Assembly: GCA_027559495.1 (NCBI GenBank)
Contig: JAMXSV010000004.1
Span: forward strand, 1,911,001 to 1,975,000
Direction of reading: 5' to 3'
From: Aurifilum marmelostoma
Taxonomy: Eukaryota > Ascomycota > Sordariomycetes > Diaporthales > Cryphonectriaceae
Length of the DNA stretch: 64,000 nt
Positions 1-10,101 of the stretch are shown here, piece by piece (positions within the stretch are counted from its first letter, which is position 1; every line of letters starts with the position of its first letter). The notes beneath the pieces are model-generated. The model searched no databases. It was not told the origin of the DNA and was given only the letters and a program-made list of their open reading frames with translations. Made by a program: the position numbers and the translations under genes.

Positions 1-2121
1 CCAGGTGCCAGTAGCACCAGCATCACCACCCCATGCGCTAGCGCCCTCGCCCCAGGCGCCAGCACCGCCAGACATAGCCATGGAAAAGTCGCCCTCAGAC
101 TCCCACTTGTTTAAGTCGCCCTCCTCGGGGATGTACTCACGCAGGAAGTCGGGAATTTCCTGATCGGTCTCCAAGAGAGTGCGGACGAGAACAGGCGCTA
201 GAGCCTCATCACGTTCGGTAAAGAAAGAGGTAGCGAGGCCCTGATTGCCGATGCGACCGGTACGACCTGACAAGTCTAGGGTTAATATGGGGAAAGTGGC
301 AGGGTGTGTTTTCTTTCTTGTAGGAAATCTTCTTACCAATTCGGTGGATGTACTCCTCGATGCCGCCCAGGTCGGCAAAGGGAAGGTCATAGTTGATGAC
401 ATGAACGACGTTTCGAACATCGATACCACGGGCCGTCAGGCCGGTGGCGACCAGAATGGGAGCCTTCCCAGCACGGAAAGAGCGCATGGCATCCTCACGC
501 TCACGCTGGGTGCGATCAGAGTGAATCGAAGTGCTCGGCATGCCAGAGTTGTACAGAAAGTCGTCGAGTTCGTCAGCAGTACGCTTGTGATTGACAAAGA
601 TGATAGTGCGAGCAGGAGGGAACGAGTTGAGGAGTTCCATCAGGACAGCTCGCTTGTCGTGAGGAGACACCGCCATGACCTGCTGGAGGATGTTCATGTG
701 GGTGCTGCCGGCACGGCCAACACGGAAACGGACGTGATCAGTAGACAGGTGCTCCGCGGCAAGCTCGCGAAGGTCCTTGGGGAACGTGGCTGAGAAGAGC
801 AGGTACTGAATGCTGCCCTCCTCCTGCTCTGTCGGGACAGTTAGTCATGACTGGGCAAGCCGGGGTTGTGGGTCACTGTACTCACCGCCGCCGCTCATGA
901 TCTTGGTGAAGTCCTCCTTCCAATCTTCATGAAGCATCTCGTCGGCCTCGTCAACGACCATGAATCTCAGACGACGAAGCGACATGAGGTCTGGGCGATC
1001 GATAAAATTGATCAGGCGACCAGGAGTCGCGATCAAGATGTCACAGCCCAGGGAAAGCTGATACGCCTGGTCGGCCATGGGGGCACCGCCGTACAGGACG
1101 CAGGGGCGCAGCATGCTACGGTAGCAGAGCTTGCGGGCCTCCATGAAGATCTGGCAGGCCAACTCGCGGGTGGGGACAACGATACAAACCAGGGGCTCAG
1201 CGCGAACCGGATCGTCGTAGCCATGACGGTAGGTGGAAGGGTTGGGACGAGGAGCCCCAAGCTTCTTGGCCTTGCCCATGAGCTTGTTGAGAATGGGAAT
1301 GAGGTAAGCTGCAGTCTTGCCGGAGCCTGCGAGTCTTGAGAGTCAGTTGTCCGTGTGCACGAGATGATGACGGTCATGAACCTGGGACAATGCCTACCGG
1401 TCTGCGCAATACCAATGACATCGTGGCCTTCGCGGATGGCCGACAGGCAGTACATCTGGATGGGCGTGGGCTTCTTGTAGCCGCAGAGCTCAATATTCTT
1501 AGACATAGCGGAGTGCAGACCGGCATCCTCAAAGCGAAGGAAGGGAGTGATGCGAGTCGGGCCCTCCTGCTCGAGCTTGATGTTGTTCATCCTAATGGTC
1601 TCCGTTAACAAGGCTGCCAGAGGGGAACGAGAAACGAGAAGTGCTTACGTCTGCAGACTGGGACCGGCGGCACCCCAGGGTGTGTCAGTACCGCGCTTCT
1701 CGGGGGGTCCAAAGATGTCGTTCTCCAGCTCGGCATCCTCGGGACCAATTTCACCCTCCTCGCCGTCCCAAGAGTAGACACGAGCGTTACCCTCGTATGT
1801 ACCGCCGCGAGCGGTCAAGCTGGTATAGTCATACTCAGGACGCTCCTGAGCAGCCCAGATCTCATTGGCTACCATGTTGTTGGAGGCGGCGTCATCATTG
1901 GCACTCTGGTTGTCAGATTCGGACTCGGCACGAGGAGACTCAGAGGTACCGTTGCCGTGCTGAGACTCCTGAGCTTGGTTGCAGTTGGTGGACATGTCGG
2001 CAGTAGAGGCGCCGTCTTCAGGCTGGGTCTGCCCGGCTTGGCCCCAGTCGGAGGACATGTTGGCAGAAGTAGCACCGTTGCGGGGCTGGAACTCCTCAAC
2101 CTGACCCCAGTTGGAGGACAT
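1..2121 (-). CDS. DEAD-box ATP-dependent RNA helicase, vasa/DED1-like (partial at left edge)
   Basis: Unwinds or remodels RNA using ATP. Exons on the minus strand: 1649-2121, 1398-1591, 886-1326, 337-828, <1-266; the four introns are 57-71 nt with GT..AG ends. In order, the protein shows a Q-motif region ending KPTPIQ, motif I AQTGSGKT (rebuilt across the 1327-1397 intron), PTRELA, ATPGR, DEAD inside VVDEADEML, SAT, a helicase C domain with VATGLTARGID, and HRIGRTGR rebuilt across the 267-336 intron. The visible 622 codons end in a Gly/Ala/Trp-rich tail that runs off the window. The N-terminus is an acidic Asn/Ser/Gln-rich tail with a 21-residue repeat. It resembles fungal vasa-like or DED1-type helicases; the exact orthologue is not settled. 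The ATG at 2121 was chosen because the likely upstream leader exon has no ATG. Confidence 0.9.
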
Positions 2122-2143
2122 GTTGGCAGTAGAGGAGACTGGA
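1930..2143 (-). repeat. 63-bp tandem repeat containing the helicase start codon
   Basis: Three copies of a 63-bp (21-codon) unit. ATG-TCN starts lie at 2121, 2058 and 1995, each preceded by near-identical Ser/Thr-Ala-Asn/Asp codons, and each copy encodes MSSNWGQ-like residues. The first copy extends upstream of the annotated start. The third copy has decayed (MSTNCNQ). Confidence 0.8.
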
Positions 2144-3350
2144 CTGAAGTTTGGTATTTTGTTAGCTAAGCACTATAGAAATAGGGTCTGTGAGAGGAAA
2201 CCCTAGAGAGGAAAACACATAAAGATACAGGTAGATCGGTGTAAGGGTGTGAAGGGGAAGAAGATGGAGAAACCTGCTGGGTAGAACCAACCAAGGATGA
2301 GATGACCTGAAAGTAGGCTGGAAGCTTCTGCATGGACCTGGTAAGTATGGAACAGGACAAAAGGGTGAGGAGAACAGTGAGGAGAATCATTGTGGGGAGG
2401 CCCAAGAGCAGGAAGGAGGTTGCTTGACTATATCAAGGCGGGTGCAAACGACATATCGACATGAAGAATTTGCACCTTCCCCCTTCTCTGGCGGGGCAGG
2501 AGGGCCAAAAAAAAAACAACGAAAAAAAACAAAGAAACTAGAAGGGTGATCATACCCAGCCCACAGGAAAGAAATCCAGGGGCTGGTCCAGGCAAATGAA
2601 TAGCTGTCTATGCAAGTAATCTGGCAAAGGGAAAGTGAAGAGGAAGAGCCAGAAGGGGCTTGCCACATGGTCTGTCCACAGCTTGTGGTAGATAGATTCT
2701 TTGTATTGTTCCGGACAGCTGATCAGATACATAATCTGGAACAGATGCTCTGGGAAAGGATGCTGAGGGTGCTCAGAGTATTGTGTAGGAGAAAAAATGT
2801 GGATGTTGAGCAGGAGCCGTTGGTCACGATCGCGTAAGAGAAGGTTCGGGCATTGACACAAGGGGATCGAGAGACTCCTGCACCTTTGAGGATAATGGCG
2901 GTGATGCTGCGTATGATGCGAGGAAACGGACACACGAAGCCGTTGAAGGATGAATTCTACCCTGGCTCACGAGTGTGGTTTCTCCTCGATGATGATGATG
3001 GTGATGATAACAATGTTGATGTTGCTGAGGACGTGTAGATGGATGACTGGAGGAATAGGGCAGTGCAGTTGGTGCATAGGTGGTGATGGGGGCTGGATCG
3101 GTGCTGGTTTCTGGATGCCCAGGGTGTTCACTCACCTGAAAACTCCCCAAGAAAGGGTAAATGTTGTCGTGGATGACGGTCAAGATGACCTTGATGATGT
3201 CGTACGGACCAAACGTACGAGGGTTGATGGTGAAGAAGGGGAAAGAAGAATGCGCTGCGAACGGATGTCCGAAACGCGAAGAAAGAGGTGGTGGTGGGAA
3301 GAAGGGAAAGAGGAAAGAACTCGGGGCCAGAAAGAACGAACTGTGCAGAG
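2122..3350 (-). other. Helicase 5' leader with a probable 992-nt UTR intron
   Basis: No protein-coding gene is supported here. On the minus strand a CT-rich stretch without ATG ends in a perfect donor (TTTTCAG|GTGAGT, intron beginning at 3135). A matching acceptor (ACTTCAG) lies at 2144, 23 bases before the helicase ATG. Together they suggest a non-coding first exon (about 3136-3325) and a long 5' UTR intron. This is inference from splice consensus only. Confidence 0.4.
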
Positions 3351-3357
3351 TTTTATA
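3351..3357 (-). promoter_or_regulatory. Possible TATA box for the helicase gene
   Basis: TATAAAA on the minus strand, just upstream of the CT-rich putative leader exon of the helicase. Position and sequence fit a core promoter; there is no other support. Confidence 0.35.
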
Positions 3358-4242
3358 GCAGAACCCAGGGTGGAGATGTCGACAAAGCAGGGACGAGGGT
3401 ACTGGTGAGAACATGTGATGTGTTCTCGACGTTGTCGCCGTGGTGGAATAACCTGTAAGAGGAGCTGTGGGAGGAGGAGGTCAGGTCCCTGCTGGGTAGG
3501 AGAGAACAGGATATGTCTTTGAGCTACTGGATTTGTGAGACCCCTGTGAAGAGATCTAAAGACCCTGAGTACTCTAGCTTCCTGGGGTAACCTCTGAATA
3601 TTGTAAGATATTGGAGGAGGAAGGTGCAGGTGGACAAGGCGGTTGGAGGGTGCCTGCTGGCAGAGAGGAGAGCTTGTGGAGGGAAGCTGTTCCCGTACCT
3701 CCTGCTCCGAAACGTTGTTGCACCCTAGACAGCTCCCCATGGTAATAGTTTTGAAAGAGGTTTCCACATCAGATGATAGCTTTGTCCTCTTGTCAAAGCA
3801 CGAAGAAGAAAAGCCTTCAAAGGATTGGGTACGTGCTGGTGGGTGGTGGGAACGGAGACCGCACTCCAGGATGGGTATGTTACAGAACACTCCGGATCTT
3901 TCACGAGCACGAGGACTCTCCCATAGTCTTGGTGTAAGTCTCGGGAACCGGAATGAGAAGAAAGACAGAGGCAAAGGCAGAATAGATGCTGGTCTCCCCG
4001 AGGCCTTGAATATATTGAGCCAATGCCGGGTGCTGTATGAGGGCCTAGATGACCAAAAACACGGTGACCCGGTCGGAATAGTGGTAGTCGAATTGACTGT
4101 ATATAATATGAAAGCTGAGCGTTGCGTACCTTTTTTAACGAAGCTTATCCCTATGCCTCTCATGGAGCTCCTGGGGACACGGCCAATGCGGATGCGTGCT
4201 TCCTTGGACAAGCACATCAAGCAGTCCTGTCCCGACGTCGGG
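3358..4242. other. Intergenic, no convincing gene
   Basis: Long open frames run on both strands but lack coherent protein features. The only suggestive piece is minus 3901-4044, whose frame has a hydrophobic run ending VFLLIPVPETYTKTMGE, like the last helix of an MFS sugar porter, directly after a possible acceptor. It could be a relic; see findings. Confidence 0.4.
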
Positions 4243-5594
4243 CTACCATCTCATCATCATCTCTTCCATTTCGACATGCTCATAGCCCTCCATCCCCTCC
4301 TCGATAACATTCATCAGCTCGCCAGCAGCTCGGCCAGCTGGTCCGCCTTCCCTCCTTGCCTCGGCAGCTTTGCGCTGGATGGTATCCATCCACCTGCAGA
4401 ACACCCGCTGTCGCTCCTCGACGTCGGCGCAGATCTCTCCATCCTGCGGGGGGCCGAAGAGCGACAGATAGCCTAGAGGGTTCGGGCCCTTGGGTAGGCC
4501 ATACACGTGCGACCAGTACTCATCCTCGCTCAGGGGTTGCACGGGGGGTGGCTGCTTCAGCCCCAGCGCGACGAACTTGGTCAGCACGGCAATCTGACCA
4601 GCGTAGGACGAGCCGCCCTTGTCCGCGCCGAACGTTGTTTTGGGTGCCGATGTCCAATTTCTGTCCGATGCTCCTCCTGACCGCGCACTGGCGGCAGCAG
4701 CAGCGTTTCTCCAGCCCATCATCGCCGCGAAGGCCTCAAGCGTCTTGGTCCAGCCACCGGCCGTCTCCAGCAGGGGCTCGCCTGCGGCGTCGAGCAGCCA
4801 CTCCATGAACTTGAGCGCATCGTGCCGCACCTCGGCCGAGAGGTGCAGCATGCCCAGGCGCACCCACTTGGCGGCCCTGTCAGCATGCGGTGCGACCTCG
4901 CTGGCGGGAAGAGCCTCAAAGAGGCGGAGGAGGGTGGTGCGAACGCCGGCCGAGGTGTCAGTGACGAGTGGGAGGAGCTTGTCCAGGAGGGCATACGTCC
5001 CCACTGGGTTGTTGGGGGGGGTTGGAGGCCAATTGTGACACGAGGTGCGAGAGGGCCTCGCGCCGCTGCTTGTCGGCGCGGGAGGTGGCTAGGGAGAAGT
5101 TGTGCCTGAATTGAGCGATGGCATCAGGGGCGACCGTGGACAGAGATTGTTGATTGACAACGATGGCTGAAGCGTGTGGTTAGCGGATAAGTTGCCCAGA
5201 AGAGAGCACATCACCATGTGCTGCAACAATCCCCAGTAGCAGAAGAGCCAGCGTTACTATCTCCGTCTCTCCTTGACACCGCTCTTCATCGACCGCTACA
5301 GCAAGGCCCGACTGCCACAGTATAAAAACCTGTCCTCTATCCCCTTTGGCGCTTGAATCACGAGAGGACACCTCGAAAAGAGGATGCCGCCCACTCACCT
5401 TTGGACTGAAAACTCGTGTCCGTAAAATTGGACGCCTTGGCCTTGGTCTTACCGACTTTCAGCTTGGGTTTCTGCACATTCGCTCAGTTAGTCTAAACAT
5501 GTCCACAGGCATATATACATGGCGATGGAACCTAAGGGCACTGTACCTGAAAGTCCTTCTTCTTTTCCTTCTTCTTCCTTGTGCTTGAGCCCAT
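4243..5594 (-). CDS. IPI1: Pre-rRNA-processing protein IPI1 (TEX10-like), with one frame break
   Basis: Component of the Rix1/IPI complex that acts on pre-60S particles and ITS2 processing in the nucleus. Exons 5547-5594, 5399-5471 and 4243-5166. The start MGSSTRKKKEKKKDF, followed by KPKLKVGK and the NFTDTSF region, is the hallmark basic N-terminus of fungal IPI1. The HEAT-like body follows (PVGTYALLDKLLPLVTD). About 347 residues after correction, as expected for the family. The frame breaks at the eight-base G run 5014-5021 (plus strand). With seven bases the text reads straight from SQLASNPP into NNPVGTYALL, with eight it does not. Because yeast IPI1 is essential, an assembly error is likelier than a pseudogene. 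It is divergently arranged with the roadblock gene, about 510 bp apart. Confidence 0.88.
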
Positions 5595-6105
5595 CTTGAC
5601 TTCATTTGACACGAAATTAGGCTCCCATCGACCGCCCCATCGGGCTTCCTTTTCCTCAAAAAGAAAAGGGAACCAAAATGTAAGGAATCTCGCAGACAAA
5701 ATCACATACTCAGCTACTCGCGAAGACGGTTTGAGAATTCTTTGGGGGACGGACTTTGATTGAGAATGAGGCCTAATCTGGTAAAAGCGGTGTGTGTGCA
5801 TAAATCAGGCATGTCATGTGGCAGAATTAGGGGCGGATTCGGGGAAGAGGAGGGTTTGCGTGCGACCCCACTGAGGCACCGCTGGGTTGGGCGAGCGCCT
5901 GGGGCTGGAACGGTATAGCTTTGCTCCTTGTTTACATTGCGTACTACAACTACCACTGTCGCTATCACCTACTGCCACAGGCCGCCGTTGCCAAACAACA
6001 CTCTTTGGGGTACACCTGTGCAGCCCTACTCGATTCAGCACGCTTTCCGCTCCACAACCCTTCACAAGGTCTTGAACATTGCAAAAAAAAAAAAAAAAAA
6101 AAAGG
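5595..6105. promoter_or_regulatory. Shared divergent promoter of IPI1 and the roadblock gene
   Basis: The 511 bases separate two divergent start codons and hold no gene. The right end is an uninterrupted A21 tract (6083-6103), two bases before the roadblock ATG. Confidence 0.6.
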
Positions 6106-6862
6106 ATGGCAGACCCGGTAACGGTACGTTGTTTAATCTCCCGCACTCCCGACCCAAGCCAAGCCTCGCGCGACAACTACCAGAAGTCGAACTGACCAAA
6201 CACCTGCCCCTCCTCCCCACCAGACCAATGGCGCCGATACCCTCCAAGAGACTCTCGGTCGTCTCTCCAAGAAACCCGGCGTGAAGGCGACCATCGCGCT
6301 CGACCGCGTAACGGGCACGATCCTCAAGACGGCGGGACAGATCTCGTTCCTGCACACCTCCAAGGACTCCTCTCAACAGCAGCAGCAACAACAGACGCAA
6401 GCACAACCTGACGACCCCAGCGCCGCGTCAGTGGGCGCTGTTGACAGCGAGACGCAAGGCGCAGAAGACCTGGCAAAGATGGTCTGGGGTTTCGTGAATG
6501 CGGCTGGCGGACTCGTGGAAGGATTAGACACCGAGGTAAGCCCCCTTCCACACAAACACACGGACGATAACGAAGAGGATACTGCTGGAGGCGCGAGTTG
6601 GAGAAGTCCCGTCGGTGAATCAGGGGCCGGTGGGAATAAAGCAGACAACAGAGAAGAAGAGTCGCGCGGCGCGGACAGTGTTTTGTGTATGAGCTGGGAA
6701 GCTCTTGAAACAAAAAAAGGCTGACGTTTGAACCTCTCGGCGCTTCTGCTACTACAGGACGAGCTGAGGCTGCTCCGCGTGCGTACCAAGAAACAGGAGC
6801 TTGTCATCGTGCCCGACGCCAAGTACCTTCTGATCGTAATCTACGAGACGCCGGCCGCCTGA
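6106..6862 (+). CDS. Dynein light chain, roadblock/LC7 type
   Basis: Light chain that binds the dynein intermediate chain and helps assemble the cargo-carrying motor. Exons 6106-6123, 6224-6535 and 6758-6862 give 144 residues, all introns in phase 0. The sequence starts MADPVT and continues ETLGRLSKKPGVKATIALDR, with TGTILKTAGQ, then the second half with DELRLLRVRTKKQELVIVPD and LLIVIYETP at the C-terminus. These are the features of the LC7 fold. Compared with animal DYNLRB (about 96 residues) it has a Gln-rich insertion (residues about 52-62) between the two halves, common in fungal copies. The last intron (222 nt) is long for this window. The first exon is only 18 nt. The start codon follows an A21 tract almost directly. 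Confidence 0.85.
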
Positions 6863-9800
6863 TGACCCCGACAACTATCCACTTCGCGAAAGCGGTGGAG
6901 GGAGAAAGAAAAGCCATACCACCTCGTCTGCACGAAGACTGTGACCTCTGATGACGACAACGATGAAGGGTTTTGGGATCGTACTGGGTCGCATATCAGG
7001 AGGCCTAGTGCTCTAGGGCGGCAGCTCGTTGTCCTCGCCTGCGGACTTGGACAGGATGGGCAGGATGGGCTGGCACAAGCACAAAAAACAAAAAAGCATG
7101 CGTGAAACCTAGACGGGCAGAACAAAATAGCGTCTTGGGATTTTCCTTCCCCCCCCTCCCCCCCTCCCCGCCCACAAGTCCAGCAGCCTTCTCCTCCGAG
7201 AGGAAAGAGACGTAGCTGTGTGCGACGGTGTCATCCGGGGGCGCACAGATATGAGCCGGAGGTCCTGCGGCCACACAAACAGATATTGTTCCTCGGCTCG
7301 GCGTCTCATGGAGCGGGCAAATCGCGTGACGTTCACGTCTAGCGGTGAAGCAGTGTGATTATCGGCTTCGTCTGGCTGTTGCTGCACGCTCAGACGCATC
7401 TCTTATATTGGGCGGGAAGGGTGGCCCCTTTTTAAATTTTCATCTATCTAAATTTCTGGTGGCCGCTTATGCGGCGCCAGGAGGGGCCTCGTCGTATGAT
7501 ATCCCGGCCAGCCGATCGAGTGCAGACGGGAAAATAACGGCGTAGTCTCTGGAGACCGTGAATCGGAGGGAGGGCAAAGTGGAAAGATGCCGTGGCAGCT
7601 CCTTAGTGGCACGCACAGGGGCAGAAAGAAGAAAAAGAAAGCAAAAAGTAATATCTGTGGTGGACACGGACGGGGAAGGGGACGGGATCGTACAGGTCGT
7701 ACAATGTCTCAGCAGAATCTCGGATAGTTTGACCAAAAGCAGGCTGGTGATGATGCCCGGGCGACTCTGGAGTGCATAGTAGCTCGTACAAGAAGACAGG
7801 TGCTCTATATCCCCTTCCAACCTAGGTGCCTAGGTTTCCGTCTGGACCGAACCGACCAATTGTGGCGCGTGGTTTAGAAAGGAGTGACCCGGTAAGCCTG
7901 GTCCCTCTAGATTAATTCGCATGGCCATCTTTGCACGAGGAACACAAGAGAGCGTCACATCGGGCCACGTGCGAATCTCGGCTTGACGCACGTCGTGCGA
8001 CCTAGGACTGCGACTGCTAATTGTGGAGATCATGCAGCAGAAGCAGCAGCAGCAGCAGCAGCAGCAGCAAGAAGCCTGTGTTACGGCCGTGGCGGAAAGA
8101 AAAGCTACGACTCATTTCTGACCCTCGTGTGAGGAGGACAACACCAAGCGAAGGACAGGGTAGGAGGAAAACCTCCTCTTTCTCTCTTTTCCCTTCCCCT
8201 ATTTCTTTATCATCTTCATTTCTTCTTTCCTGGTGACGAACAGTGAATGACTATACCGACCACAGTATATCATGACAAGAATGCCAGATGATGCCGCAAG
8301 CTATGTGTTGCAGGCCAGGGGGAAAAGTGAGTGGCGGGCTTACAACAAACTGGCGGTGACTGGACTAGATTGTATCGTGGCTTGTACGCACCCGAATGGC
8401 TTGTTACTGTGCTTGCTCACTCGTTCTCTTTTCCCGCGCATTGCGTCAGACAGCCCAGCCCTGACAGGGTTTCCTCCGGCGGGCCTGAACCTTGTTGCTT
8501 GCTCTACTACTTTGCTTGCCCCGGAAGACTTGGGTGTCATCCGCCTTCTCCTCCCCGTCCTATACGGTTCGTCGTGGCTTGCTTGTCAGGGCCTGGCGTC
8601 TTCTAGGTTGTGCTCCCCGGCCCCCTCCCTGTGTGCACACACGCCCTGCATGCGCTTTAGAAGGGACGAGACGGCGCAGTCTACCGCCGGGCCTGGTACA
8701 TGGGCCATGCAGGGTGAACGCATAACGCGGGCATCCACTCACGTACAGTATGTACATAGTAGTTAGTTGCAGGACCCAGACAGCTGTGCCCTGCCACCGG
8801 TCCGGGCAGGAGATGAGTTGTGCAGCATAGCAGAGGGCGGAAGGGGTGATTGTTGTTGGTGAGAGAAAAGAAGAAAGAAAAAAGAAAAAAAGAAACCAGA
8901 TCCTGTCTTTTGCTTGCGCCCCCCCGTTCGTCCGTTCCTCCCCTGGGCAAGTCTTGGTTGGACGGCTGTGCTGGGCCAGAGCAGAGTCGATCCGCTGGAG
9001 CTGAGGAGCCTACTGTATCGGATAGACAGCCTTGACAGGTCAGGAAAATAGCCAAGCCAGCAAGCAGAGGAGAGAAAAAGAAGGGGGAAAAACAAGCTTG
9101 CAGGCCCAGGCCTTACGAGCCCTGAAGTCGGGCCGCCACCGTGCCATAATTAAAGGCAAGCATATACGCGCATAGTACACATGCATACATATTATAGCGC
9201 TCTCGTGGATGTCAAAGGAGGGGGACAAGACATTATACGTGGATTCCCTCATAAGTTTTGCAAAGCCCTTGTTGGGATTTTTAGTATTCATCTGACTCTT
9301 CTATTATTTATTTTTCCGGCGTGTATCATCAGCTGCCAGACCAACGACCAGATTCCCTGCCTGTCCAGTCCAGCGAGTCGTGTCTGCTCCTTCTCACCAT
9401 CCGCCGTTCGGCCCTCCAAACCGTACTAGCATGACGTCGTCTTTACCCACCTGGGAGTGATAACAAGGTCTGCGAGATTAGAGTCTTGAATTGTTGAGGG
9501 TCTACAGGCTCTAAAAGAAAACGCGTACGCGCACACTTACGTACCAACATTGAGGTTTGTCACGCTCAAAGTTTGGACGGGAGGAAGAGGGAAATCGATC
9601 CCCAAAAAGCAAGACGATCCCCTCGGCCAAGGCAAGAGAGGGTTACGACAACTGCCGCCCACAGACACAGGCGAACACACACAAACACGCACACACGCAC
9701 ACACGCACGCACAGACAACGATCCCCTCTCAATCGAGCGCTGGCCCAATAGACATTGGATGCGATAGTTTGGGGCCCCGTCCGGCGCGCATGAGGGGAAA
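6863..9800. other. Intergenic, about 2.9 kb, no supported gene
   Basis: Contains a CAG/CTG tract at 8035-8069 and several homopolymer-rich stretches. A 117-codon minus ORF (7467-7820) has no recognisable domain and I do not call it. The right part (about 9560-9800), with CA-rich sequence, is probably the 5' leader of the next gene. Confidence 0.5.
8035..8069. repeat. CAG trinucleotide microsatellite
   Basis: About eleven CAG units, with one AAG interruption near the left end, in non-coding DNA. Confidence 0.95.
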
Positions 9801-10063
9801 ATGCCGCCGTGGACGCTGTTCAGCAGGAAGCGCAGATCGGTGCAGCAGAACCCACCCACCGCCACCGCCAATGCTACCACCGCCGCAGCCACCGCCGCCA
9901 ATGCCGACAACAAGAGCAGCAGCAGCAGCAAAAAATTACCCAGAAGCGATGGCCCTCCGGGATCCTCCAGGCCGGACGATACCATCTCCCCAACGGTCAG
10001 CACCGCCTTCATCGCAACAAGCAACAACAGCAACGACAATAGCAGCAGCGGCGGTGGCGGTGA

Positions 10064-10101
<38 letters not shown>

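Noticed and set aside
3136..3240. A PMP3/Sna-like frame (YDIIKVILTVI) on the minus strand
   Set aside because: No PPLxVxxxRG motif and no matching second exon; it fits better as a non-coding CT-rich leader exon.
3180..4220. 346-codon minus ORF and the 277-codon plus ORF facing it
   Set aside because: Neither shows domain-like text over its length; they look like chance open frames in GC-biased DNA.
7467..7820. 117-codon minus ORF
   Set aside because: No start context, domain or splice support; not enough to call.
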